Positions 51,153-59,810 of a DNA stretch of 64,000 nucleotides are shown piece by piece. How positions within the stretch are numbered: position 1 is the stretch's first letter; each line of letters begins with the position of its first letter. The notes under the pieces are model-generated. The model had not been told where the DNA came from, did no database searches, and saw only the letters and a program-made list of their open reading frames with translations. Origin of the DNA: Bacteroidales bacterium (lineage in GTDB: Bacteria; Bacteroidota; Bacteroidia; Bacteroidales; P3); the NCBI GenBank assembly GCA_017559135.1, contig JAFYSZ010000001.1, forward strand, positions 343,049 to 407,048, read 5' to 3'. The position numbers were made by a program, and so were the translations under genes.

Positions 51153-52292
51153 TTACAATCTTAACCCTACTCCCCATTCTATGTATTGTGCTACGCTAAA
51201 ATATTGACTTCTAAGTCCTATTGAACAAAACCATTTTTCGTTTAGTTGGTATCTTAATCCTATTCTTTGGAAGAAACTTTCGCTTTTGTCGTATATGCTT
51301 TTGTAAACATAGTATCCGGGTTCTAAAAAGAGGTTTAGGCGATGTATTTTAAATTCATAACTCAGGTATGCACTGAGATTGAATCGCTCCATAACATTTG
51401 CGTCTTTTAATTTCATTTCTCGGTTTTCTATGTAATAGGTTGTGCCTACGTATTGATTGTATCCTACTCCAAAACCTATGCCCAAGGCGTGTTTTGCACT
51501 TAGGCGTTTTAGGTATCTTTTGTCTAAGCCTAATACTACATAGTTATTGCTATTGTATTGATTGTTTACTTGATTGCGAGCAAGGACTGTGAGAACGTTA
51601 TGAACACCTGCAAAGATTGAAGTCAAGTCTTCTATATTTTTTTCGTATGTTGGCAATGGTGATTTTGCGTATTCAAATTTTCCGTATGGTTTATATTTTA
51701 TTGTAATTTTTGGTGCTAATACATTAACTCCTTTATTTGGTTTTTTCATTGCTCCATTTGAGAAATGTGTTAGGTAGATTCCTGCTCCTATTTCAAGTTT
51801 TTCTCCTATATGTCTGTATGTTGTCAATCCCGCATCAACATAACACGACATACTTCCTCCCATTGCGTCATTTAATGGGGTTTCGGGTGTGAAATGTTGC
51901 CAATTAAATGCGAGGCCTAAGGAAACTTCTGTTTTTATACTCCATTTTTGTTTTTCTATTAAGTAACTGTTGAAAAATCCATAAAGAGTTATTGGATTGC
52001 CGAGTTGATTTTTTACATTAAAATCGGCAATATATAAGCCTAATCCATAACTTGGATAGTTGTAAAGTTGATGCCAAGGTCGTGAACCATCGGTTTGTCT
52101 TTCGTATCGTAAGGAAAGTGTATAGATTCGAGTGATTGGTTGATATATGTCATTCTCTCCTTTCACATAATCGTTAGTTGGCAAAACCCAACCGCTTTGT
52201 CCTGAAATGGAATAAGAATCCAAATATCTATCTTGCCCTATTGCTAAAATGGATATCAACAATAGGGAGAGAATTAAAATACTTTTTTTCAT
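51153..52292 (-). CDS. PagL-like lipid A 3-O-deacylase / acyloxyacyl hydrolase family outer-membrane protein
   Basis: 379 residues, signal peptide to AIGQ, then a barrel-type sequence. The PagL signature is present as GIYLTHFSNGAMKKPNKGVN, giving catalytic His176 and Ser178; the preceding strands YGLGLYIADF and VSLGLAFNWQHF fit the family. Removes a 3-O acyl chain from lipid A in the outer membrane if active. C-terminal half (EFKIHRLNLFLEPGYYVYKS, IGLRYQLNEKWFCSIGLRSQ) extends the barrel beyond the short PagL type. It starts 7 bases after asd ends. Confidence 0.75.
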   Translation of the reverse strand: MKKSILILSLLLISILAIGQDRYLDSYSISGQSGWVLPTNDYVKGENDIYQPITRIYTLSLRYERQTDGSRPWHQLYNYPSYGLGLYIADFNVKNQLGNPITLYGFFNSYLIEKQKWSIKTEVSLGLAFNWQHFTPETPLNDAMGGSMSCYVDAGLTTYRHIGEKLEIGAGIYLTHFSNGAMKKPNKGVNVLAPKITIKYKPYGKFEYAKSPLPTYEKNIEDLTSIFAGVHNVLTVLARNQVNNQYNSNNYVVLGLDKRYLKRLSAKHALGIGFGVGYNQYVGTTYYIENREMKLKDANVMERFNLSAYLSYEFKIHRLNLFLEPGYYVYKSIYDKSESFFQRIGLRYQLNEKWFCSIGLRSQYFSVAQYIEWGVGLRL

Positions 52293-52299
52293 TTAATCT

Positions 52300-53280
52300 T
52301 TACTTGCTTGTCAAATATTCGAGTATTTGCACAGCATTTGTGGCAGCTCCTTTTCTTAAATTGTCAGCTACAATCCAAAGGTTAAGTCCGTTTTCAATGG
52401 ATTCATCTTTTCTTATTCTTCCTACAAAGACTTCATCTTTTCCTTCTGCGTTTATTGGCATTGGATAAAGGTTTTCACTTGGTTTATCTAAGACTACCAC
52501 TCCTTTTGTGCTTTCTAACAATTTATAAACATCATTTAAGTCAAAAGGTTTACGCAATTCTACGTTTACCGCTTCGCTATGTCCGCCTTTTACAGGGACT
52601 CTTGCAACGGTTGCGGTGATTGCAATAGAAGAATCTGAAAATATTTTTCTTGTTTCATTGATAAGTTTTTCTTCTTCGGTAGTATATCCGTTTGAAAGAA
52701 AGTCGCCTCCGTGCGGAAGTATGTTTTCAAATATTTGATAAGGGTATGCTCTTTCGCATTCTTTGTTTTCTTTTTCGCAATCTAATTGTTTTACCGCTTT
52801 TACGCCTGTTCCTGTCACGCTTTGATAGGTTGAAACTACTATTCTTTTGATTCCATAGTTTTTTTGAAGGCTACTAAGTGCTAAAACCATTTGAATAGTT
52901 GAACAATTAGGGTTTGCTATGATTTTATCGCCGTTTTTGATTGCAGAGGCATTGATTTCGGGAACTACAAGCGGAATATCTTCTTGCATTCTCCACGCTG
53001 ATGAGTTGTCGATAACAATTGTGCCTTTTTGAGCAAAGAGTGGAGCGTATTTTTTTGAGGTTTGTCCGCCTGCTGAAAAGATTGCGTAATCGCATTCTTG
53101 ATTTATTACATCTTCAACGCTTTGAACGGTGAGTTCTCTATTAGAAAATTTTATTTTTTTACCGATACTCTTTTCTGATGCTGCAACTAATATCTCTTCT
53201 TGTGCGAATCCTCTTTCTTCAAGCACCTTTAACATTAACCCTCCTACAAGTCCTGTTGCTCCAACTACTGCTATCTTCAT
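52300..53280 (-). CDS. asd: Aspartate-semialdehyde dehydrogenase
   Basis: NADPH-dependent reduction of aspartyl phosphate in the Lys/Met/Thr/diaminopimelate pathway. 326 residues: NADP site VVGATGLVGGLMLKVLEERGF, FSAGGQTSKKYAP, IDNSSAWRMQEDIPLVVPEIN, active-site Cys in IANPNCSTIQMV, and His in ARVPVKGGHSEAVNV. It follows clcA on the same strand, separated by a 21-nt repeat array, and precedes the PagL-like gene by 7 bases. Confidence 0.96.
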   Translation of the reverse strand: MKIAVVGATGLVGGLMLKVLEERGFAQEEILVAASEKSIGKKIKFSNRELTVQSVEDVINQECDYAIFSAGGQTSKKYAPLFAQKGTIVIDNSSAWRMQEDIPLVVPEINASAIKNGDKIIANPNCSTIQMVLALSSLQKNYGIKRIVVSTYQSVTGTGVKAVKQLDCEKENKECERAYPYQIFENILPHGGDFLSNGYTTEEEKLINETRKIFSDSSIAITATVARVPVKGGHSEAVNVELRKPFDLNDVYKLLESTKGVVVLDKPSENLYPMPINAEGKDEVFVGRIRKDESIENGLNLWIVADNLRKGAATNAVQILEYLTSK

Positions 53281-53356
53281 TTTTTTCTTTGTTTTAAAAA
53301 ATTATTTCTTTGTTTTAGAAAATTATTTCTTTGTTTTATTTTTTTATTTCTTTGTT
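53281..53356. repeat. 21-nt AT-rich tandem repeat array
   Basis: CTTTG cores at 53287, 53308, 53329 and 53350, exactly 21 nt apart: the family in reverse orientation. It fills the whole gap between the stop of clcA and the start of asd, and the last unit abuts the clcA stop codon. It leaves no room for a separate terminator or a clear promoter for asd. Confidence 0.85.
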
Positions 53357-55174
53357 TTATTCGTTAGAAAACTCACGTATGTATTTTTGATAAGCAGAAA
53401 ATATGTTTGCACGTGAGACAAATCCTAAGTATTTACCATCTTCAACCACTACAAGGCTATATCGGTCTGAGATTTTAAACTTTTCTACTATATTTTCCAT
53501 TCTTTCATTTACCTCTACAATAAATTCATCGGAGTAACGCATAAAGTCTTTTATAAAAACTTTGTCATATTTTTCTCTATCAAAGAGAATTGAACGTACA
53601 TCGTCCAAAACTACAACTCCTTTGAAGTTTTGATTTTCATCAACCACAGGAAAGAAACTTCTTGACGAGATTTTTACTGCTTCTACAACGTCTGAGAGTT
53701 TTGCATCTGGCAAAAGAGTTACAAAATTAGTCTCTATCAATTTGTTTATGTTGATATAATTTAGTGCATTTTTGTCTTTGTTATGTGTTGTAAGGTCTCC
53801 TTTTGCTGCAAGCGGTGCTGCATAAATTGAATATTTGGTTAGAGGTTTTACGACAAGGTATGCGATTGTTGTTGCAATCAAAAGTGGAGTAAATAAGGCA
53901 TATCCACCTGTGATTTCGGCAATAAGGAAAGTTGCTGTCAAAGGTGAGTGCATTACTCCTGCCATTACGGCTGCCATTCCAACTAATGCAAAATTGCTTT
54001 CTGCCACTGTTATAAATCCTGATAGGTTTACGATTCTTGCAACAAAGAATCCTACAAATCCTCCCAAGAAAAGACTTGGTGCAAAGGTACCTCCTACTCC
54101 TCCCGAGCTGCAAGTAACGGCGGTTGCTATGGCTTTGAAAAATACTATGGCAACAAGCACTACTAAAAAGGTCAATTCGTTATCTACATAAGGGTGAAAG
54201 AAACTATTTTCAAACATTAAATCCACTTCATTGTTCAAAAGTGCTGTTAAAGCGGAGTATCCTTCACCAAAAAGCGGAGGAAAAATATAGACAAGTAAGC
54301 CTAAAACAACTCCTCCAACAATAATTTTTGTTGAAGGTTTATATTTAGAAAATTTGTTGCTAATCCAACGATTGATTCTAAGAAAATAAAGTGCCATAAA
54401 GGCGGAAATGATTCCCAAAAGAACGAATGCAGGAATTTTTGAAAGTTCAAAAAGTGTATCTACTTTATAATAAAACTGTACTCCTTGACCAAAAAAGAAA
54501 TAAGAAATGAAAGAGGAAGTTAAAGCAGCGAGTAAAAGCGGTGTAGCAACGCTTAGAGTTAGGTCTATCATCAAAACCTCAAATACAAACAGCACTCCTG
54601 CAATCGGAGCCTTGAAAACCCCTGCTATTGCACCTGCTGCTCCACAGGCAAGCAAGGTTATTGCGTGTTTTCTGCTGATACGGAAAAAACGACTAATGTT
54701 TGAGCCAATCGCACTACACGTTAAAACTATCGGTGCTTCCAATCCAACTGAGCCTCCAAAGGCTACGGTGATTGAAGAGGTGATTACCGAAGACCAACAA
54801 TGATGAAATTTTAGTTTTCCATTCTTTCGCGAAATTGAATACATCACTTTGCTTACTCCGTGAGATAAATCGTCTTTTATAAAATACTTTACCAACATTA
54901 CTGTAAGGATAATACCTATTGTTGGATAGACAAGAAAAAGTATATTACCCCTATCAGGCGAAAACCAAGAGAATCCACTAATTATTTCGTAAGTAAAATG
55001 AACTGTATTTTTGAGAATAACAGATGCTAAACCACTAAATAATCCTACGACAAGGCTAAGTATAAGCACAAATTGATACTCTGTCAAATGCTTTAATCGC
55101 CATAGCATAAAGGCCTTATAATAAGGGTTTAGATTTATTCGTCTTATGTATTTTAATAACTTTTTTATTTGCAT
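53357..55174 (-). CDS. ClC-family chloride channel/antiporter with CBS domains
   Basis: 605 residues. Membrane part with GGSVGLEAPIVLTCSAIGSNI (ion-gate Glu in GLEAP), AAGAIAGVFKAPIAGVLFVFE, VTCSSGGVGGTFAPSLFLGGFVG (selectivity motif) and VGMAAVMAGVMHSPLTATFLIAEITGGY. Two C-terminal CBS domains follow (NFVTLLPDAKLSDVVEAV; FIVEVNERMENIVEKFKIS). Moves chloride, perhaps with proton exchange. Its stop codon borders the 21-nt repeat array before asd. Confidence 0.93.
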   Translation of the reverse strand: MQIKKLLKYIRRINLNPYYKAFMLWRLKHLTEYQFVLILSLVVGLFSGLASVILKNTVHFTYEIISGFSWFSPDRGNILFLVYPTIGIILTVMLVKYFIKDDLSHGVSKVMYSISRKNGKLKFHHCWSSVITSSITVAFGGSVGLEAPIVLTCSAIGSNISRFFRISRKHAITLLACGAAGAIAGVFKAPIAGVLFVFEVLMIDLTLSVATPLLLAALTSSFISYFFFGQGVQFYYKVDTLFELSKIPAFVLLGIISAFMALYFLRINRWISNKFSKYKPSTKIIVGGVVLGLLVYIFPPLFGEGYSALTALLNNEVDLMFENSFFHPYVDNELTFLVVLVAIVFFKAIATAVTCSSGGVGGTFAPSLFLGGFVGFFVARIVNLSGFITVAESNFALVGMAAVMAGVMHSPLTATFLIAEITGGYALFTPLLIATTIAYLVVKPLTKYSIYAAPLAAKGDLTTHNKDKNALNYININKLIETNFVTLLPDAKLSDVVEAVKISSRSFFPVVDENQNFKGVVVLDDVRSILFDREKYDKVFIKDFMRYSDEFIVEVNERMENIVEKFKISDRYSLVVVEDGKYLGFVSRANIFSAYQKYIREFSNE

Positions 55175-55271
55175 AATTGACTACAAACTTATTAAATATT
55201 TTTGATATATAAATATTTTTAGTTGATATTTTTTTATTTTTGCAGTATTATTAACTTTGATTTTAAGGTTT

Positions 55272-56039
55272 ATGAAAATTATTTCTTACAATGTAAACGG
55301 TATTAGAGCCGCTGTTTCAAAAGGTTTTACACAATGGTTGGAACAAGAAAACCCTGATGTGATTTGTATTCAAGAAACAAAGGCTCAAAGTGAACAAATA
55401 CCTGTCTTAGAATTTAATTCTTTGGGTTATGAGTGTTATAGTTTTTCGGCAATAAAAAAAGGATATAGCGGAGTTGCAATACTTACAAAACAAAAGCCTG
55501 ATAATGTGATTTATGGCTTAGGAATAAAGGATTATGACAATGAAGGAAGATTCATAAGATGCGACTTTGGAGATTTATCTGTCGTAAGTGTATATCACCC
55601 TTCGGGAACAAGCGGCGATGAACGACAAAATTTTAAAATGAAATGGTTAAATGATTTTCAAAACTATGTAAATAATCTAAGAAAGGAAAGAGAAAACTTA
55701 ATTCTTTGCGGAGATTATAATATTTGTCATCGTCCTATTGATATACATGACCCTATTCGTAATGCAAACAATTCAGGTTTTCTTCCAGAGGAAAGAGAAT
55801 GGATGGAAAATTTCTTAAATAGCGGTTGGATTGATAGTTTTCGTTTTATGAATCCTGATAAAAAAGACGCTTATTCGTGGTGGAGTTATCGCTTTAATGC
55901 AAGAGCAAATAATAAAGGTTGGAGAATTGATTATTGTATGGTAAGTGATAATTATAAATCAAAAATAAAAGGAGCAGAAATCCTAAATGACGTTGTTCAT
56001 TCGGACCACTGCCCCATTTCTCTTTTGATAGAGAGATAA
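55272..56039 (+). CDS. xth: Exodeoxyribonuclease III / AP endonuclease
   Basis: Class II AP endonuclease and 3' exonuclease of base-excision repair. 255 residues with MKIISYNVNGIRAAVSKGF, ICIQETKAQ (catalytic Glu), SVYHPSGTS, LCGDYNICHRPIDIHDP, and WRIDYCMVSD ... VHSDHCPISL (catalytic His). ATG at 55272 is chosen over an ATT/ATC-rich upstream extension because MKIISYNVNG is the standard start. A -7 box TATTTTTG lies at 55235-55242; its -33 is unclear. Confidence 0.95.
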   Translation: MKIISYNVNGIRAAVSKGFTQWLEQENPDVICIQETKAQSEQIPVLEFNSLGYECYSFSAIKKGYSGVAILTKQKPDNVIYGLGIKDYDNEGRFIRCDFGDLSVVSVYHPSGTSGDERQNFKMKWLNDFQNYVNNLRKERENLILCGDYNICHRPIDIHDPIRNANNSGFLPEEREWMENFLNSGWIDSFRFMNPDKKDAYSWWSYRFNARANNKGWRIDYCMVSDNYKSKIKGAEILNDVVHSDHCPISLLIER

Positions 56040-56046
56040 GATTTGT

Positions 56047-56172
56047 TTATCTTAGAATTTCTCTTGGCTGACGATTTACACTACTGTAAGCATCGCAAGT
56101 CTTGTGTGCACAAGATTCTAATACAAAACTAACTGCTAAAATAGCCAATAGGCCTAAAACTACTTTTTTCAT
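56047..56172 (-). CDS. Tiny lipoprotein (41 aa)
   Basis: ATG at 56172 to TAA at 56047. It begins MKKVVLGLLAILAVSFVLES, then Cys21 in VLESCAHKTC, which makes a good lipobox, leaving a mature part of only 21 residues with a second Cys (KTCDAYSSVNRQPR). Small lipoproteins of this kind are frequent in Bacteroidetes and of unknown role. It lies between xth and truA, converging on xth with 7 bases between. The T-rich, TTTTTTTTGC stretch at 56193-56202 may contain its promoter. Confidence 0.7.
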   Translation of the reverse strand: MKKVVLGLLAILAVSFVLESCAHKTCDAYSSVNRQPREILR

Positions 56173-56216
56173 TGTATTTGCTTTATTTTTTATTTTTTTT
56201 TGCAAAATTACATATT

Positions 56217-56975
56217 TTAATCAACATAGAGATACAATTCCTTAGGATATTCTACTTTAAAAAGAAATAAGGCTTTGCCCGGAACGCTTACTCCTGCTGA
56301 GTTTCTGTCTTTATTTTTTATTATTTGAGCAAACTCTTCTATCGTTATTTTTTCTCTTCCTACCAAAAGCATTGTACCAACTATTGCTCTAACCATATTT
56401 CTTAAAAAACGGTTTGCTGTAATCGTAAAAATAATTTGATTATCCTTTCTCTCCCACTGTGCGAATGTGATTGTACATATATTATTGTTTACTTGCGTGT
56501 GTAGTTTACTAAAAGAAGTAAAGTCTTGTGTACCTTTTAACAACTCACAGGCTTGATTCATTTTTTCAAGATTTAATTTCCAAGGGTGATAATACACAAA
56601 TTCATTATTAAAAGGTTGTTTTTCTTCGCTAATATAGTATTTGTAAGTACGGCTTATTGCATCGAAACGAGCGTGTGCTTGATTTTGCATTTTATATAAG
56701 CCATATATCAACACCTCGTGAGTAAAATATCTATTAAGTCTAAACACTACGTTTTCAATTTGCTCATTTGTTAATTCTTCATAGTCAAAATGAGCATAAA
56801 AATCGCTTGAATGCACTCCGCTATCGGTCCTTCCGCAACCTGTTAGTTCTATTTCTTCTTTCAAAATATGTTTTAGAGCCTGTTGTAAAGCCTCTTGCAC
56901 ACTTGTTTGACCATTTTGAATTTGCCAACCATGAAAATAAGCACCGTTATATGCTAAATGTAAAAAATATCTCAT
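56217..56975 (-). CDS. truA: tRNA pseudouridine(38-40) synthase TruA
   Basis: Makes pseudouridine at 38-40 of the tRNA anticodon stem. 252 residues from MRYFLHLAYNGAYFHGWQIQ; catalytic Asp in ELTGCGRTDSGVHSSDFYAHF, and RFLRNMVRAIVGTMLLVG near the C-terminus. ATG at 56975 is chosen because longer upstream frames cross the promoter: the -7 box (CAAAAGTA, plus 56980-56987) ends 4 bases before it. That suggests a leaderless or nearly leaderless mRNA. It is divergent from the BtuF-like gene. Confidence 0.95.
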   Translation of the reverse strand: MRYFLHLAYNGAYFHGWQIQNGQTSVQEALQQALKHILKEEIELTGCGRTDSGVHSSDFYAHFDYEELTNEQIENVVFRLNRYFTHEVLIYGLYKMQNQAHARFDAISRTYKYYISEEKQPFNNEFVYYHPWKLNLEKMNQACELLKGTQDFTSFSKLHTQVNNNICTITFAQWERKDNQIIFTITANRFLRNMVRAIVGTMLLVGREKITIEEFAQIIKNKDRNSAGVSVPGKALFLFKVEYPKELYLYVD

Positions 56976-57027
56976 AGTGCAAAAGTAATCTTTTTTTCTT
57001 GTATTTTTGCAAATAAAAAGAAGATTT

Positions 57028-57921
57028 ATGAAAAAGGCTGTATTATTGTTTTTTTTCTTAGGAATATTTTTTTCTTGCAAAGAAATAAATTCCTCAAACA
57101 AAGAAATATCTGACTCAAACATAGAGTTTACAGATTATTATAACAGAAAAGTTAAAGTAAAAAAAGAACCGCAAACTATTATCTCGCTTTCACCGGGTAT
57201 TACCGAGATTTTGTTTGACTTAGGCGTTGGAGAAAAAATAGTAGGCAGGACAAAATTTTGTAATTACCCTGATGCTGCTTTACAAATAGAAGAAATAGGA
57301 GGAATTTCAGATGCAAGTTTAGAAAAAATCATTACTTTGCGTCCCGAAATCGTTATAACATCTTCTATGGTTAGTAAAAAACTTGTAGAAAACATTGAAA
57401 AGGCAGGTATTTCCATTATTTGCCTACCCGAAAGGAGTAATGTAGAGGGTGTTTACAATACTTTACAAATCTTAGGCAAGATTTTCAATAAAGAAACGAC
57501 TGCCGACAGCCTTATAAACAATATGAAAAACGAATTAAACGAAATAAAGACTTTGTATAATAACGAAAAAGAAAAACCAAGTGTTTATTACGTTGTGGGA
57601 TATGGTGCAACAGGAGATTTTACGGCAGGAAAGAATACTTATATCAATGAAATAATAGAATTATCAGGCGGAATAAACATTGCAAACAATGTTTCAAATT
57701 GGTCGTATAGTAAAGAAGAATTGTTTTCTCGACAACCTGATTTTATTATTGTTAGACAAGAAGACTTAAATCAATTTATGAACACTGCTCCTTATAAGGA
57801 TTTGAAAGCCGTAAAGGAGAAAAAAGTTTTAGGAATAAACTCTTCGTTGATAGATTGTCAGACTTGTAGAAGCGTTGAGGCTATTGGCTTGATTGCAGAC
57901 TTTATTCACCAAAGAAAATAG
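57028..57921 (+). CDS. BtuF/FecB-like ABC transporter substrate-binding lipoprotein
   Basis: Periplasmic substrate-binding protein for cobalamin or an iron chelate. 297 residues: lipobox IFFSC (Cys17), then DYYNRKVKVKKEPQTIISLSPGITEILFDLGVGEKIVGRT, LEKIITLRPEIVITSS and FTAGKNTYINEIIELSGGINIA. ATG at 57028 begins the signal; a -7 box TATTTTTG lies at 57002-57009. The linker right after Cys17 contains a 7-residue repeat (KEINSSN, KEISDSN) encoded by two 21-nt units. Permease and ATPase genes are not adjacent. Confidence 0.88.
   Translation: MKKAVLLFFFLGIFFSCKEINSSNKEISDSNIEFTDYYNRKVKVKKEPQTIISLSPGITEILFDLGVGEKIVGRTKFCNYPDAALQIEEIGGISDASLEKIITLRPEIVITSSMVSKKLVENIEKAGISIICLPERSNVEGVYNTLQILGKIFNKETTADSLINNMKNELNEIKTLYNNEKEKPSVYYVVGYGATGDFTAGKNTYINEIIELSGGINIANNVSNWSYSKEELFSRQPDFIIVRQEDLNQFMNTAPYKDLKAVKEKKVLGINSSLIDCQTCRSVEAIGLIADFIHQRK
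57078..57112 (+). repeat. Two 21-nt repeat units in the BtuF-like lipoprotein linker
   Basis: CAAAGAAATA occurs at 57078 and again at 57099, exactly 21 nt apart, matching the core of the intergenic family. The frame used (AAA GAA ATA ...) would meet a TAA at the end of the standard unit; here that codon is TCA. Confidence 0.6.
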
Positions 57922-58705
57922 CCACATTATCTCCTATTCTCACGCTTAACAAAGAACTATAACTACCTTCCCTCAACGCAAGTTGCAAATAGCCGGAAGA
58001 AGATATTGTAAGCAAAGGATAACCTATACCTACATCAGCGTATGATAAAGAAATATTTGTTATATGATGAGTTCCGATTCTTATTTTGAAACTTCTATTT
58101 TTTCTAATCTTATTAAACTCATAGTCTTTTACGTTTAAAAATACATTTCCGTATTTATCAACATAAATAACCTGAGCAAGCAACATAGAATTATTTTCTT
58201 GACTGATAAATTGTGTAGAAGGAACAACATTACAGAAAGAAGACATTCTATTTCCTATGTGTTCAATACTTTTATTCTCCGAAATCATTTTGACAACCTT
58301 TGGGAAAAGGTCCAATGCTGCGAAAGTATAATAATCGGTTTCGTTATAAAGTGCAATATCACATATTTCAACTTCATCATTTCCAAAAACCATTGAAGGT
58401 AATCCGTTATCCGTACAAACATAATACTGATTATTATGTTTAACAACAATATATGGTCTTGGTTTTACTCCACTCAATTCACCTTGTTCGTAACTATTAA
58501 CATCAATTATATGAATTGTACCTTCGGGATACTGCATACAAGCATTCTTTACTATAAAAGATGTTTTTAATAAATCATAATCCTCAATATTATGCGTAAT
58601 ATCTACAATCAAAACATCATTCAATAAAGAATAAAGCCTTCCTTTAACAATACCTACGTAATAATCTGATAATCCCCAATCCGTTGTTAATGTTACTATC
58701 TGCAC
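57902..58705 (-). CDS. SAM hydroxide adenosyltransferase (DUF62 / SAM hydrolase)
   Basis: Hydrolyses S-adenosylmethionine to adenosine and methionine; relatives include fluorinases. VQIVTLTTDWGLSDYYVGIVKGRLYSL holds the family TDFG-like start, then IVDITHNIEDYDLLKTSFIVKNACMQYPEGTIHIIDV, RPYIVVKHNNQYYVCTDNGL and the C-terminal YVDKYGNVFLNV. GTG at 58705 is chosen, giving 267 residues: an upstream TTG would lie inside the -7 box (CAAAGTTA, plus 58721-58728). It is 20 bases after ribD ends, and its stop overlaps the convergent BtuF-like gene by 20 bases. Confidence 0.88.
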   Translation of the reverse strand: MQIVTLTTDWGLSDYYVGIVKGRLYSLLNDVLIVDITHNIEDYDLLKTSFIVKNACMQYPEGTIHIIDVNSYEQGELSGVKPRPYIVVKHNNQYYVCTDNGLPSMVFGNDEVEICDIALYNETDYYTFAALDLFPKVVKMISENKSIEHIGNRMSSFCNVVPSTQFISQENNSMLLAQVIYVDKYGNVFLNVKDYEFNKIRKNRSFKIRIGTHHITNISLSYADVGIGYPLLTISSSGYLQLALREGSYSSLLSVRIGDNVAIFFGE

Positions 58706-58725
58706 GTTTATTTTTTTTTGCAAAG

Positions 58726-59763
58726 TTACAATTTTTTTTGATTATGATATATTTTCAAAATATCCCCACCAATTTCAGCAGTTGCATATAAACCATGAGG
58801 GATTTGAGGTGCTTTCACTCCATTTCCAAAAGTTTTTTGACCTATAATAACATTTGCTTCGTCCCAAAGATCTGATTCAATAAATTTTGTCAAAGTTTTT
58901 TCTCCGCCTTCAACTACAAGAGAACAAATTTTTTCATCATATAATCTTTCAAGCACTTGACTTACAAAAGATTTTTCCTCTTCCAATTTAATAAAGACAT
59001 TATTATCCTCTACACTTTCTTTAAGATAATTAAAAATAAAAGTCTGTTGGCTATTGTCAAAAACATTATAATCCCTTGAAAGAGACAAAAACTTGTCATA
59101 AACCACTCTTTTTGGATTTCTTCCGCTATAATTTCTAACATTTAATTGTGGATTATCCGCAACAACAGTGTTATAACCTACCATTATTGCATCTTCCTCT
59201 GCTCTTTGTTTATGAACCCAAACTTTCATCATATCATTACTAATCCAACCACCTTTATTCCCCTCGGGAGCAATAAAACCATCTAAGGTTTGTGCATATT
59301 TCAATATTACATACGGACGTTTTTCTTTCTGATTAGTAAAAAATCTACGATTTAAAAAACGACCTTCTTTTTCTAATACCCCGGTTACCACCTCTATCCC
59401 ATTATCTTGCAAAAGTTTTATTCCACCTCCATAAACTTTTGGATTAATATCTTTATTTGCAATCACACATCGTTTTATTTTACTCTCAACAATGAGATTT
59501 GCACACGGAGGAGTTTTTCCCCAATGACAACAAGGTTCAAGATTTACATAGATTGTACTTTTTTCCAACAAGCTTTTATCCTCTACCGAAGCAATTGCAT
59601 TAACCTCTGCATGAGCTTCTCCATATTTTTTATGGTATCCCTCACCTATAATCTCACCTTCACAAACAATTACCGCTCCAACCCTCGGATTAGGACTAAC
59701 ATTTCCCCTTCCCATTAAAGCTAAGTCGAAGCAACGCCTCATATACTTCTCATCTTCTTGCAT
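58726..59763 (-). CDS. ribD: RibD, riboflavin deaminase/reductase
   Basis: Bifunctional enzyme of riboflavin synthesis: deaminates and then reduces the pyrimidine intermediate. 345 residues: deaminase with zinc ligands in GEAHAEVNAI and NLEPCCHWGKTPPC, and N-terminal MRRCFDLALMGRGNVSPNPRVGAVIV. Reductase half from about 145: PYVILKYAQTLDGFIAPEGNKGGWIS, SLVVEGGEKTLTKFI. ATG at 59763 gives the usual start MQEDEKYMRRC. It is followed by the SAM hydrolase gene and is divergent from prmC. Confidence 0.94.
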   Translation of the reverse strand: MQEDEKYMRRCFDLALMGRGNVSPNPRVGAVIVCEGEIIGEGYHKKYGEAHAEVNAIASVEDKSLLEKSTIYVNLEPCCHWGKTPPCANLIVESKIKRCVIANKDINPKVYGGGIKLLQDNGIEVVTGVLEKEGRFLNRRFFTNQKEKRPYVILKYAQTLDGFIAPEGNKGGWISNDMMKVWVHKQRAEEDAIMVGYNTVVADNPQLNVRNYSGRNPKRVVYDKFLSLSRDYNVFDNSQQTFIFNYLKESVEDNNVFIKLEEEKSFVSQVLERLYDEKICSLVVEGGEKTLTKFIESDLWDEANVIIGQKTFGNGVKAPQIPHGLYATAEIGGDILKIYHNQKKL

Positions 59764-59810
59764 AAAACATAAAATTTGTAAATTTGCACCAACAAAATTA
59801 TAAAAAGAAA

